This document shows positions 11,919 through 23,017 of a DNA stretch of 64,000 nt, one piece after another. Location: positions 20,160,501 to 20,224,500 of the forward strand of contig CM065295.1 in assembly GCA_032871835.1 (NCBI GenBank), read 5' to 3'. A model generated the notes under the pieces. It ran no database searches and was not told the origin of the DNA. It saw nothing but the letters and a program-made list of their open reading frames with translations. Source of the DNA: Dipteronia dyeriana (Eukaryota > Streptophyta > Magnoliopsida > Sapindales > Sapindaceae). A program made the position numbers and the translations under genes. How positions within the stretch are numbered: position 1 is the first letter of the stretch; each line of letters begins with the position of its first letter.

Positions 11919-13084
11919 TATATATATATATATTCTCACATATCCAAATTCTCTCCCTCTCTTTCTCAATCTCCCACACAAGTCTCAATTCTCCCTCATC
12001 TTCGTTAATAAGAGAAAATCTTAAAAATTAATCCAAAAATCAACTCAAATGATGTATCGAGTGGTTTTTTCAACTCATGATTTGTGTGGTAATGGCAACC
12101 CGCTTACCATATCATTTTGATTGAATTTTTGATTAATTATTTGGATTGTATAGTATTACTTATTAATAATTCTCTTTGTTGTTTTGGGTTTTTTTTTTTT
12201 GTTGACATTATATAAATTCGGAGTTTTTTTTTTAGGGAGATCTTGTGGTATAGATGTAAGAGGTTTATTATTAGACCAACCTCATATTGTCACTCCATTA
12301 TTTTGTGTTTATTTTCTGATTAATGATTTTTTTTAGTGCTACAAAAGTTTTATTAATAATAATTTTTATATATATACGTATATAATGAATCAGAAAAAGA
12401 CATTAAAGAGTTATCCTATATAACGTACAGTTTTCAACTTATCAACAAAGTTGAAATTGAAGGAAGAAGAGTACACGGTTTAAGAAATGAAGATAAAAAA
12501 ATAAAAATAAAAATAAAAAATCAAGACATGATTGTCAATGTAGTTAGCTAGTTCGTCAGTGAATTAAAAAGTCAAATTCGCTGTAAATTTTATAATTAGT
12601 AGAGACCAATTAATGATTTATCAGAATAAATCATACTTAGTTGGTCATCATCAAGAGTCAAGACTCACTTTCATTTACAAGTTATTCTTTGCATTCACAT
12701 TTACTGGCTCATTATTCATTTGACCAATCAATTAATATTATTCACAACCCCCTAGAGTCCTACTAGCTTAACTAGACATTCATGTTCCCTTTTAATTCGA
12801 CTGGTGTGTGCATCATGTTGTTGATGGCCTGTTCGAATCTTATGGTGTGCATTTTACAAACATAAGTGATGTGTTTTCTTTTTGTATTGGCGGTCGACAA
12901 ACCCCTAACCATATTGCGGTCAGATTAATAAAAACAAATTGACAACACATGTTAACCACATTAATAAGATATTGGTACCAATGTCTAAGAATAATCACAT
13001 ATACTAACAAGTATGAGATATATTCGGATGAATTGTTTTATCTCGGTATATTAAACATTCCACAATTTAATTATATATATATAT
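11919..13084. other. Intergenic, AT-rich
   Basis: I see no gene or intact mobile element. The sequence has short A/T runs and a small (AAAAAT)n patch near 12495-12520. Confidence 0.4.
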
Positions 13085-13445
13085 AGTCTTTTTCCTATTG
13101 GTACGTACTGATGGAATTATATAAGCATATTGAATGTAAATCACTCATTTATAAAAAGTTTTGACAAGTGTATATATATCAAGTCAAAGTATGTAAAATG
13201 ATTGGCTCACATTCAATGTCCTTATATAATTCCATCGGTGCGCACTTATATGAAAATTTTCGTATATACATACGGTCATTTTCCTATCGATACGCACTCA
13301 TGGAATTATATAAGGATACTGAATGTGAGCCACTTATTTATAAAAGAGTTTTGACAAGTGCATACATGTCAAGTCAACGTATGTAAAATGAGTGGCTCAC
13401 ATTCAATGTTCTTATATAATTCCATCAGTACGTACTTATATGATA
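13085..13445. repeat. Two adjacent foldback units
   Basis: Unit A (about 13085-13255) and unit B (about 13275-13445) are each near-perfect foldbacks. The left arm runs from TACGTACTGATGGAATTATA to a TGAATGTAAATCACT-type motif. The right arm is its inverse, from GGCTCACATTCAATG to TTATATAATTCCATC. Each has a TTTTGACAAGTG core near its axis. The two units are similar to each other and in the same orientation. They code for nothing and are related in layout to the element at 6.7-7.8 kb. Confidence 0.75.
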
Positions 13446-14482
13446 ATTTCAGTATATATATAAAGACAATACATGTTAACCATATTTAGCTCGACCAACA
13501 ATCATTTATTAACCGATCAAAACCTTGATGTCCTCTAATTTTGTCAATGTATAAGAATAATCCCAATTAATAACTGAAAGTTGGCTATACATAATTCATA
13601 GCTAATTTGAAAGAGTATTCAATTACTGATTTGCTACCACTTGATGGTATTTTATGCAAATTATATGGGGAAACCCTATCTATCCTTTGTCTATAATGCT
13701 GTTTATTGTTTTCAAAAACAAATTGGGTGTCTTTATCAACAACATTAGACATAACTTGGTACTATAATCAAATGCCTATTCCAAAGCATATTAAAAAACG
13801 AAAAACAGCATGCTTACACATCAATGGTTTCTTGTTCTTCATTTAATCAAATATCAATTGGTTCAAGAAAAAATAAATTAAAAAGAGTATCTAGCAATGT
13901 AGATATTGTTATTATAATATTCATATACAGTCAAATTTGGTGTTCAAGTAAGTTAAAGGCTGTATTTCAAAAAAAAAAAGCTCATCTTAAATCAACATCA
14001 AGTTACTTTAAAAAAAAAATCAACATCAAGTTGGTGATTAATGGTTAGTTAATTACTTTACCCAAAGACAAATTTTACTGGATCAGTCGCCGACTGTCCC
14101 TATGACAATTGACACATGGTAAAAAGGTTATTTACATTCCATTATTACCCTTACAATTTGGTCAACATTTCACAATTTATTAGATAAATACCATTAATTT
14201 GGACAAATGGCAGCAAAGTGGTTCAGTCGCTCACTGGGCGAGTGAACCAAACATTGCTCTTAATTACAAAATTAAAATGGTACAACACATGTGGGTATCG
14301 TCATCAGTTACACTGCTCAAATTCGTCACCACCACCATCATCATCATTATAAATGTGGTAATTAATTGAAAAAAAAATCAAAAAATATATATATAAAAAA
14401 AGATAAAATAACTTTATAGCATTATCATCTTATTCTTCTTTTTTATTATTATTATCAATTTAATTAAGATTATTTGACGGTC
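13446..14482. other. Intergenic, AT-rich
   Basis: No gene is supported. There are scattered poly-A and ATT/CAT simple repeats (for example CACCACCATCATCATCATTA near 14329). The 8-bp hAT target site begins at 14483. Confidence 0.4.
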
Positions 14483-14504
14483 ATTGTTTGTAAAGGTGTA
14501 AAAA

Positions 14505-14700
14505 TGGACTGGTCCGGCCCATTAGGGACGGCCTGGCCAGTCCATTTCTGGAAACAGGCCGGCCCTGGCCTGCCTGTTTCCAGAGAAGCAGGCCCGGCAC
14601 GGCACGCCGGCCTGCCTCAGGCGGGCCGTGCCTGCGTGCCGTGCCAGGGCGGCCCGCCGGGCCCCTCTGGCGAGCCGATCGGGCCTGGTCTGGCAGGTTA
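14505..14700. repeat. GC-rich subterminal region, left end of the hAT element
   Basis: This block is packed with GGCC and GCCGGC sites and contains a hairpin with the 12-bp stem CTGGAAACAGGC / GCCTGTTTCCAG at about 14547-14582. Its counterpart at 18030-18212 has the same composition and shared words such as GGCCTG and CAGGCC. In hAT elements, clustered subterminal repeats are where the transposase binds. Reading frames through this block are compositional artefacts. Confidence 0.75.
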
Positions 14701-15033
14701 GTTTTTTGGTCCAATTTTTTTTTTCAAATTACGTTTTTTTGGATTTAGGGTATAGGGTTTAGGATTTATAGTTTATGCTTAAGGGTTTAGAATTTAAAAT
14801 GAATAAAGAGAACGAACAATTATTAGGATTTGAAATGAATAAAGAGAACGAACAATTTTTTAATTATTTATTTATTTTTCACTTATGAAATTCAGTAATA
14901 CATATCTACATGATTGCCTCGTTAAAAACCTTACCAAGAAAAACCCAGTGGGATAAAAACTTGGTAAGGGAAAAAGAGTGCAACCGTTTTACAACTTACA
15001 AGTAAATAATAAATACATATGTAAAAGTATAAC

Positions 15034-17111
15034 CTAGTTCTGGCCCTGACCACTACCTGAAGGGTCATCAATATATAGATTGTCGAAATTTAGATTAAGT
15101 TCTTTATCTACAGTTAGATTTTGTAACCTTTTTTTAGCATGCTCCCAATCCCGAAGGCATGTTAATACCTCCACCATCTCTGGAGACAAACAGCTTCTTC
15201 TTGGTTCAATTATGCGTCCACTGGTGCTGAAAGCTTGTTCTGAAGACACCGTTGACACTAGAATAACCAGTACGTCACGTGCTAAGTGTGACAGAACTGG
15301 ATACCTGTACGTATAGGTCTTCCACCATAACAACAAATCAAACTCTTCCTTGTCTTCAACAGCATCGAACTGTGCTTCAAGGTACCTAATAAGTTCGGTA
15401 CAAGAAGATGGGCTAGATCTTTGCCCTGAAGAAGTACTTGCTGATTTGTCTTTTTTTCTTCGTTTCAGAAGGCTCCAACTGGTTTGCTTCGGCTCTGTCT
15501 CCGGTCGTGTTGATTGGGGGATGTCAATGTTGCCAAACCTGGTCTCATAAATATGAAAAATCTCGAACAACTTGGTTCGAATGTCAATAATTTGTTCTGA
15601 ATAATCTATTGACAAATTAATACCAATAAACTCAAGCAAAACTTCTAAACCAAATAATTTAACCCTGGGATCTATTATAGCACTTAAGGCATAAAGTAAG
15701 GGAATGTTAGCCCAATATTTTTTCAACTTTGTCTCCATGACAACAACTGCAGCGCCTAGATGTTCATCTTCTCTATAACTGTTTAACAGTTCAGACATTT
15801 CCACTATCTGATGGATTGCCTGGGAAGATGTGGGGTAATATACCCCGGAAAGAGTTACAGTGACATTGTAAAATATCTTTAAAAATTGAACAAAAATCTT
15901 TGCCACATACCAATCGTCTGTGAAAAGTAGTTTTGGACTAAGTTGTCCTGTTTCGGTCAATTTTATGTTATAAAAACATGTAATGATTGTATCATATTCC
16001 AAATAATTTTGCAACATTAAATAAGTAGAGTTCCACCTTATCGGCATATCAGTTTGGAATCGTCGGGGTTTGAGACTGTTTAATTTACAATGTCTCTTGA
16101 ATTCACTGAATCTAGGATTAGAACTGCAAATCCAAGAAATGGCATCTCTGATGCGATCTATTTGGTCGCTTACCTGCTTTAAACCAGCTTGTACAACTAA
16201 ATTTTTAAAACAGCATGCACACCGTTGATGGAAGAAATAACCTTCATCTTGCGGGATATTTCTTGCAACAAACAATGCAATAGAGCTAGTATTTGCAGAT
16301 GCATTATCAAATGTGATTGAAAGAATACGATGCGTGATTTCATAAGTTTCTAAAACTTCCATTATGACATTAAAAATGTTTTTTACGGTATGTGCAAAAT
16401 ATATAGGACGAAAACCAAAAATTATTTTTGTTATCCTTCAATCAGAATCTAAATAGTGTCCCGTGACACATAAATAGTCCTGTTTGGAACATGCATTCCA
16501 AATATCAGAAGTTAATGCAACAGAGACACTTAAATGCTGTATTTCAGCAACTAAGTCATCCTTTTCGGTTTCAAACAATCGTATCAAATTATTTCTAGTG
16601 GTGGTTCTAGAAACAGGTTCATATTGGGGGTTATATGCAGATGTGATTAATTCTTTATAAAATGGACTCTCACCAATATTGATCGGTTGATCAGTTTGTG
16701 CAATGTATCGTGCCAAGCACTCTCTAGCGTGCATGGCGTCGAACTGCCACGTCGTAACGACCCGTCTAGGTGCCGTTGAAGCTGTGTCTGGGTTGTAGTA
16801 TCTACCTGTCCATGTGCAGGCATACATTTGTGCATATGCCGTCTCAAATGTCCGGTTCCCCCCGTACTTGTAGCATAATTCTTATGGCAAAACTTACATT
16901 TAGCTCTGAGGCCAGACGCCCTGTTTGGGAGTGTCATTTGGACTATGTTGAAACATTGCCACACATCTGATGTTAATTTTCTGGAACGTGATGTTGGTGT
17001 AACGCCGGAACCAGAAGGTCCCGCTTGAGTATGGGTCGGTTCTGAAATATCAAATTCATCGTTGAGCATATTCAAACCGTCCGAAAAATAAGGCTGCTGG
17101 TTAGGATCCAT
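15034..17111 (-). pseudogene. hAT transposase (BED zinc finger, RICESLEEPER-like), inactivated
   Basis: The protein would start at the ATG complementary to 17109-17111. It has a BED-type zinc finger (CKFCHKNYATSTGGTGHLRRH, C-x2-C then H-x-x-x-H), an RNase H-like catalytic core split by an insertion, and a C-terminal hATC dimerisation domain with VSTVSSEQAFSTSGRI. Two lesions are visible. A frameshift near 16770-16790 lies just after the QLQRHLDGS stretch. An in-frame TGA at 16438-16440 follows CVTGHYLDSD, at the place where family members have Trp, so a single G-to-A change explains it. The stretch after the second core motif reads RCACCFKNLV; relatives usually have a His after the CAC, so this may be a further defect. 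Otherwise the frame is open, so the loss of function is probably recent. Confidence 0.9.
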
Positions 17112-18029
17112 TATCTAAATAAAAATATGAGCACTATAGTAGTTAATAGTCAAATTAAAAATCAATATTTACTAACAGTAATCTTAATTTACTAACAATA
17201 ATTACTATAACTAATACGACACTTACAATAATTTATTTACTTAAAAAACAAATTAAATAAACAAAAAAAATCATAATCTACTAACATAAAATTTTAAATT
17301 CACTAGTTCACTACTACAAATAAAATTGATAAATTTACTAACATAATATACTAACATAAAATTGATAATTTGAACCACTACTCTTAAATTTACTATCATA
17401 ATCTACAAATGAAAAATTTTAATTTATGAAAAAAACAATATCAAACGTAATTACTACACTTAACATTCATCATTTACTTATTACAAAAAGTAATTTCAGT
17501 AATACAAATTAACTTTCTAAATTTATTAATAACAAATATTAAAATTACTACTAAACTTAAAAATCTTAATAAACTAAACAAATAATATTAACATTAAAAC
17601 CCAAAAATTGATAAACTAACTAACTAAATAGATAATGTTTTCATTAAGTAACTCAAATCTAAGCATAAACATATAAATTTACTATGAGAATATGTTAGAC
17701 CAAAAGTAATAACAAAATTATACCTTTAAAATTGGTGTGTTGGTGGAAAACGTAGAGAATTTTGTAGAGAGAGTAATAACCAAAATGAATGAAAAATTTT
17801 AGAGAATTGGAGAATATATTAGAGATTGAGATTTGAGAGAATGAGATATTGAAAGAATGATAGAGAGAGTTAATGGAAAATGAAATGGATGGAAGTATTT
17901 ATAGAAAAATTTGATTTGTGGCAAAATGTAATTTAAAAGATTGTAGGGGGGGTTTTGGTAATTTTAATTTCCTCCAACGGCTAGAAATCAATTCCAGCCG
18001 TTGGAGGCTTTTTGAAAAAAAAAAAAATC

Positions 18030-18212
18030 GCCCGAACGGACCGACGGACCGGTCCGCAGGATTGGCGTGCCAGGCGGGCCAGCCGGCAGGCCTCCTCCCA
18101 GAGGCCCGGCATGAGGCCTGCCCCGGGCCAGGCCGAGGCCGCGGCCTGGCCCTCTTCCTTCACGGGCCATTCTTGGAACGGCCTGTGAACTCCCTGGGCC
18201 GGCCGGCCCACT
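18030..18212. repeat. GC-rich subterminal region, right end of the hAT element
   Basis: This mirrors the left end: dense GGCC, CAGGCC and GGCCGGCC sites inside otherwise AT-rich DNA. It is probably the second transposase-binding region. It encodes nothing credible despite open frames on both strands. Confidence 0.7.
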
Positions 18213-18232
18213 TTTACACCACTAATTGTTTG

Positions 18233-18468
18233 TACCAAAGCTTTTGGATTTTCTTCTTTAATCATAAAAACAGAAGAAAAAAATAATGATAAACATTATG
18301 ACTAAGTCACTTTTTTTTTTATAGCTGATTATCCTATGGCTAAACACACGTGATTTGAGAACCAGGCCCAACTATTAATGGGCCTCAGAGCCCAACTAGG
18401 AAGATTATAGGCCCAAATTTATTGATCTGGTGTTCAGGCCCAGTTTGCAAATTCACAAGCATGACCGA

Positions 18469-18512
<44 letters not shown>

Positions 18513-18538
18513 GGTGAGGTTGGAGAAGAAGAGGAGCA
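18233..18538 (+). promoter_or_regulatory. Promoter and 5' UTR of the DUF971 gene, with (GA)n tract
   Basis: The interval from the hAT element to the start codon must hold the promoter. A perfect (GA)n tract occupies about 18473-18507, some 30 bases upstream of the ATG, a common arrangement in plant core promoters and leaders where GAGA-binding (BPC) proteins act. GGCCCA/TGGGCC motifs, frequent in promoters of plant housekeeping genes, occur at about 18366, 18379 and 18411. The hAT insertion has brought foreign DNA to within 300 bases of the start codon. Confidence 0.5.
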
Positions 18539-20012
18539 ATGCTAGCGCTACAGAGAGCGATACGGAAGATCCATACAAGTGTTGATTCTCCACGACTCAC
18601 TCGATTCTCTCTTGATGCACCCAAGAAAGTTAGCACCTTTTTTTTTTCAACTACCACTTCCTGTTCATTATTTCAGTATTTAATCTTTATTTTTGGTGTT
18701 CAATTTGTTGTTTTATTAATTAAATCAGCATACCCAGATGGTTTTTTTTTTTTGGGTTATAACACTAACAACAAATTTGGCCAAGATAATTGGTGATAAA
18801 GACATCATATTGTGAGTCAGCACGCAATGTTAACGTAGTGATATAACTTGTTTCTTCTGAATACATATTTTGATCTGCTATGGTTATATTTTTGCTTATG
18901 ATACATGAACAATTTGAAATTTGAAATTTTGTTTTTACACATGCTCACTGGTGGGCTAGGACATAAACTCCCTAGGAGGTTATTGAATTAACTGATGGAT
19001 TAGGACATTTGCCGCAGCTTATGCTTATGGATTACGACCTGATACTAGTTTCTTGTAAGTGCTGTGTAAAACTTGTTTATCAGCAGAATGCAGATTTGGG
19101 TATGTTGATAGGAGTATAGGACCGAGGGTTGGCGGTGTGTTGAGTATAATGTGTTGGTTATGCTGGCTATCATTTTTTTCTTATAACTTTTTTCTTTGTA
19201 TCTTTGATATTTATATGTTTCTTACTGCTTCTCTTGTTTCAGGTAGACTTGGAATATGTTAATGGTTGCAAGTTTAGTTTGTCGGCTGAATTTCTAAGAA
19301 TACAAAGCCCTGCTGCTGATGGCAAGATTAGATCAATTGGGGGTGAAAAGGTAGTTAGTTTTGCTTTTGCACTTTGGGATCCACATATTTCAAGTTTTTG
19401 CCAAGTAAAGATGATAATGAGAATTATATTACTTTTAGTTTTGGGATTACAGGTTACTCGTGCTCATGAGTGTTGGAGAAATGGAATTTTGTACCTAGTA
19501 TTTTCCTGAACCAAGTTTCCTGGAAATACAACAGTATATTGGACGATCTCCATTCATACGATGCATATATTTTGTGTTCCTTTAAAGACAGTGAACAAAT
19601 GAACTGGTGTATAGTTTATCTTTCTTTTCTCAGCACTGACCTCTTTGAATGCTTGACCTTCCTGTACTAGGTAATATTTGGACGGCGTCATGTGGGAATC
19701 ATGTCTGCAGAGCCCGTGGGCAACTATGGGGTAAGGTACTTAGGCTTAAACCTCAAGTTTTGTTTATTGCTTCTTATATTTTGTTCCAAAATGACTGATT
19801 GTTGTTGGATACATTTTCCCATTTTAAGCTATAATTTTAGTTGACATTTTGGTGGTTGGTTCAGGATAATATTTGATGATCTGCATAAAACTGGGATCTA
19901 TTCATGGGATTATTTCTATTATCTTGGGAGCAACAAGTTTAGCCTCATGAGAAACTATATCAAGACACTAAAGAAGCACGATCTCAGTCGGGATCCAGCA
20001 AAGAGGAAATGA
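18539..20012 (+). CDS. DUF971 / GBBH-like N-terminal domain protein
   Basis: Four exons (18539-18628, 19243-19350, 19671-19735, 19865-20012) join in frame to give 136 residues. The N-terminus, MLALQRAIRKIHTS, is basic and Ser-containing, which would suit a mitochondrial presequence. The rest is a single DUF971 (GBBH-like_N) domain: VDLEYVNGCKFSLSAEFLR, SPAADGKIRSIGGEK, GRRHVGIMSAEPVGNYG, then RIIFDDLHKTGIYSWDYF. The same domain occurs at the N-terminus of gamma-butyrobetaine hydroxylase and in HCF101/MRP-type iron-sulfur proteins. Stand-alone plant members of this size exist, but I do not know an established function. The end ...LSRDPAKRK is lysine-rich. All introns are GT-AG. Confidence 0.88.
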
Positions 20013-20992
20013 GGGAAACCAAGGTTTGATTTTGCCAATTCTTCAATCTAAGGTCAGATGATGACTGCAGTGATTTCCATTTTCGCCGAAGCTGAAGAGT
20101 GTAATATATCATGCGTTTTTCTTGTAATTTACAACGTAAACTGGTCTCCAGTTCTACACATGTTGTCTATGTGGGAACCAATTTTGCCTTTTTATACATT
20201 TACGATTTGTTTTGTTTGCCATTTGTAAAATGTTACTTGATTACATGACATCCTTATGAAACTTAAATTTGATCAGCAGTGGAACTTTCAATTTACCCCT
20301 TGATATTGATTACAAGGCTTATCATCTTCCTCTGGAGCAGGAACATGCAATATCATCTGTTGCGCATGGCTAGAAAAGCACTTTTTCGTTGATATAACTG
20401 AAGTTGCTTATTTTATTCATGCCAACGAATTTGAATTGCTTTGAATATAACGATATGGATTATAGTCCTATCAAGCTTGGTCCTTTAAGACAATAATGAC
20501 TAAGATAAATTGTTCAACAAGGCACTTTTGAAGAGGGTTCTAGATGAAAGATGTACAGGGTCCATGCCAAACTCAATGTCTCTCGAATGTACCATTGTGG
20601 TCCTGGAAGGCTTGATAGTGGATAGATAACATTAATACTACTCAGTATTGGCCCACTCATTTTTTTACGTATGTTCGACTTTTGTCCAAACCATCTCGAT
20701 CATTCCAGATCTTTTGTTTAGTTTGCAGTCATGTAAATGTAAACTCAAAGCTCTTTGTATGGTAGTTGTCTAGTAAGTTTGGAAAATGACTGGATATAAA
20801 ACCAAAGAAAGCCTGTCCTGTCTCATTCTTTTTCAATCAACAGTTTGTAGATGAGTCTAGAACATTACAAGTGCAATGACAAATTCCACACAGCATATTC
20901 AAGTCCAGAAGTTTCGTCAGCACCTTATAAATTTCCATCTGGACACAAGACTTGCTTCACTACATTGGACACTAAAACAGAAACAAAAACAA
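20013..20992 (+). other. 3' flank of the DUF971 gene and promoter of the small heat shock gene
   Basis: No gene is visible. The left part should contain the 3' UTR. A TATA-like box, TATAAAACC, lies at 20795-20803, about 190 bases before the heat shock gene ATG. I looked for clustered GAA/TTC heat shock elements and saw only weak half-sites. Confidence 0.4.
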
Positions 20993-21819
20993 ATGGCGTC
21001 TCAAGTTTGTATTTACACTCCCCGTGCATCCGAGAGAGTAGCTAGATTTTCCAGCTACAAGAGAACACCCCTTTTGAGAACTGGTAGAGTTTGGAACACT
21101 GTAAAGGCAGTGGCGGAGAAAAGGGACAATCTCGACCACTTACAAAGAGCAGCAATCCAGTACCAGCCCCAGCAAAAGAAGAAAGCTGCCCAAGTTTCAT
21201 CTCCAGGTAACTAGGAACCGCAACACCTCTCACTGGAAGTATAGATTATTGTAGTTGTTCAATTCTTTATTATCAGATAAAACACTGACGACAAACTCAC
21301 ACCAAAAGCTTCTTTTCTACAGGGACATGGGGAAGGTTTCCAAATGCAAGGACAGTGCAACAGTTGATGGAAACCATGGAGGGAATAATGGAGGATCCTT
21401 TCGCATACACTGGCAACTGGCCTTCGGTGCCAGATAGGGCGAGAGATGGATATAACAGAAACAATCGAGGAAGGACACCTTGGGCGATAAAGGAAAGGGA
21501 AAACGAATATAAGATTAGGTTCGACATGCCTGGTATGACTAAGAATGATGTCAAGGTGTGGATTGAAGAGAAGAACGTGCTCGTAATTAAGGCGGAAAAG
21601 GTTCCAAGGAAGAGAGAAAATCAAGTGAACAGCGATGAGCATCCAGCAGAGGAAGAAGAGTGGCCAAACAGTAGCTATGCAAGCTACGGCAGCAGAATTG
21701 CATTGCCAGAGAACATAGAGTTTGAGAAGATCAATGCAGAGGTCAAAGACGGTGTCTTGTATCTAACTATTCCAAAAGCCAGCACCACCAGCAAAGTCGT
21801 TAACATCAATGTACAATAG
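20993..21819 (+). CDS. Small heat shock protein (HSP20 family), probably organellar
   Basis: Two exons (20993-21206 and 21323-21819) give 236 residues. Small heat shock proteins are ATP-independent chaperones that bind unfolding proteins. The first 65 or so residues (MASQVCIYTPRASERVARFS...) are Ser/Arg/Lys-rich without acidic residues at the start, as in plastid or mitochondrial transit peptides. Next is an amphipathic Met-containing helix, TVQQLMETMEGIMEDPF, resembling the Met-rich segment of plastid HSP21 but shorter. The alpha-crystallin domain covers about residues 118-230, with YKIRFDMPGMTKNDVKVWIE and the conserved GVLYLTIPKA. The tail VVNINVQ holds an I-x-V motif used for oligomer assembly. 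I chose the ATG with a good context (AACAAATGGC); an in-frame upstream ATG at 20876 would add 39 residues. Plastid versus mitochondrial location is unresolved. Confidence 0.92.
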
Positions 21820-22013
21820 AAGTACGCTTGCAAAGAAATTAAGTCAATTTTCCAGTTTTCCCGTTTAACTCCATAAAGAGTGAATAATGTACGACATATT
21901 TGTATTCAGAAAAAAGATAACAATACAAATCTTCGACTCCATCACAACCATGATTGTTTATGTGAATGAGATATGTCAGAGATACTTGGATTTTCGTATA
22001 TTACACTTAAAGA

Positions 22014-22741
22014 CTCAATTTAACATTGTTGTGCTCTGGAAAGAAGTGTTTTTAAAATTGTTGTGGAGGAAATTACTTTTGGAATTGCTATAGAAAAAAT
22101 CAGCTGAATGTTTGGTAACTGATTTTCAAAAGTGCTGTGACAACTAAAACCAATTTCAATGTGTTTGGTAAACTAAAATAAAAAATGTTGTGAACGTGTA
22201 AAATTACTAAAAGAAAATAGACATCTAAATGGTACTAATGTACTATACTTTACATTTTTCTTGTTTATTTGTGTTTAGTGTTATATAATTATGATACTTT
22301 ATTGAATTAATTAGTCCCATTTTTTATTCTGCTTTATTTAATTAATTAACCTCATTTTTTATTGCTTTATTTATTTATTTTATTCTACTTTATTTTTTTA
22401 TTTCATTTTTATTCTACTTAATTGAATTAATTATCCCAATTTTTTTTATATGACAACATTTTTTTTTTACAGAAATATAAATCCAATTTTTTTTATTAAA
22501 TTTCGTTAAAGGCAAAGACAAAGTTGGAAAGTTAGTAAAATTTCATTTAATATCACTGTAGCACGTTTTCTAAAAACATAAACCAAAATCCAAAAGCATG
22601 AATTTATAGATTCTCAAAAATCAGTTGGGAGAAGCTAAAAGTGACAAAAAGTACTTCCCCGCGATTTTACCAAACACCTTGTCTTATGTTCGGAATCACT
22701 TTTGACCACAAAAACAGCTGGGGAAGCAATGCCAAACTGAG
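22014..22741. mobile_element. MITE-like remnant with inverted termini
   Basis: The left end CTCAATTTAACATTG resembles the inverse of the right end, CTCAGTTTGGCATTG. Inside, phrases typical of plant MITEs occur near both sides (TGTTTGGTAAACTA; TTTTACCAAACACC). No clear target duplication is visible, so the boundaries and class are uncertain. It follows the heat shock gene by about 200 bases and ends 280 bases before the zinc-finger gene stop codon. Confidence 0.45.
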
Positions 22742-23017
22742 CCTTAGTATCTCGAAATGCATACCGGGCATATCTTTGTGATGTTATATCCTGTTCATGA
22801 ATTGGAGTCCAAATGAATCTTCCAAGGGTCTATCGACTTCATCAATATCTTTCCCTTCTCTGCATATACATTTCAGATACAAAAAGTACATCGGAACAAT
22901 GCAAATACTATTTTCAGTCGACATCTCTCTACGACCCCTCTTCCCTCCTTGTAGTAAACAAAAGAGAATGACGGAATGAGTCCCTATATTAGAATAAATG
23001 ACAAAAAACAATCCCAA

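Larger units (their letters stand above)
14483..18232 (-). mobile_element. hAT transposon, full-length, with 8-bp target duplications
   Basis: The element proper is 14491-18224 (3,734 bp), flanked by perfect 8-bp duplications ATTGTTTG (14483-14490 and 18225-18232). Termini are TAAAGGTGTAAAA and, inverted from the right end, TAGTGGTGTAAAA, typical of plant hAT elements. A minus-strand BED-finger hAT transposase lies inside at 15034-17111. The outer 200 bases at each end are extremely rich in G and C with many GGCC sites, in sharp contrast to the AT-rich interior and host. Between 17112 and about 18000 is an AT-rich leader, probably 5' UTR, intron and promoter. The intact target duplications suggest a fairly recent insertion. 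Confidence 0.92.

Noticed and set aside
14474..14714. Open frames on both strands in the GC-rich block
   Set aside because: High GC removes stop codons by chance; the Gly/Pro/Ala-rich translations follow the hAT terminal composition. The same applies to 17918-18286.
20013..20992. Heat shock elements upstream of the small heat shock gene
   Set aside because: Only isolated TTC/GAA half-sites were seen, no three-unit element with correct spacing.
22014..22741. Classifying this repeat to a superfamily
   Set aside because: The inverted ends are short and diverged and no target duplication could be identified.
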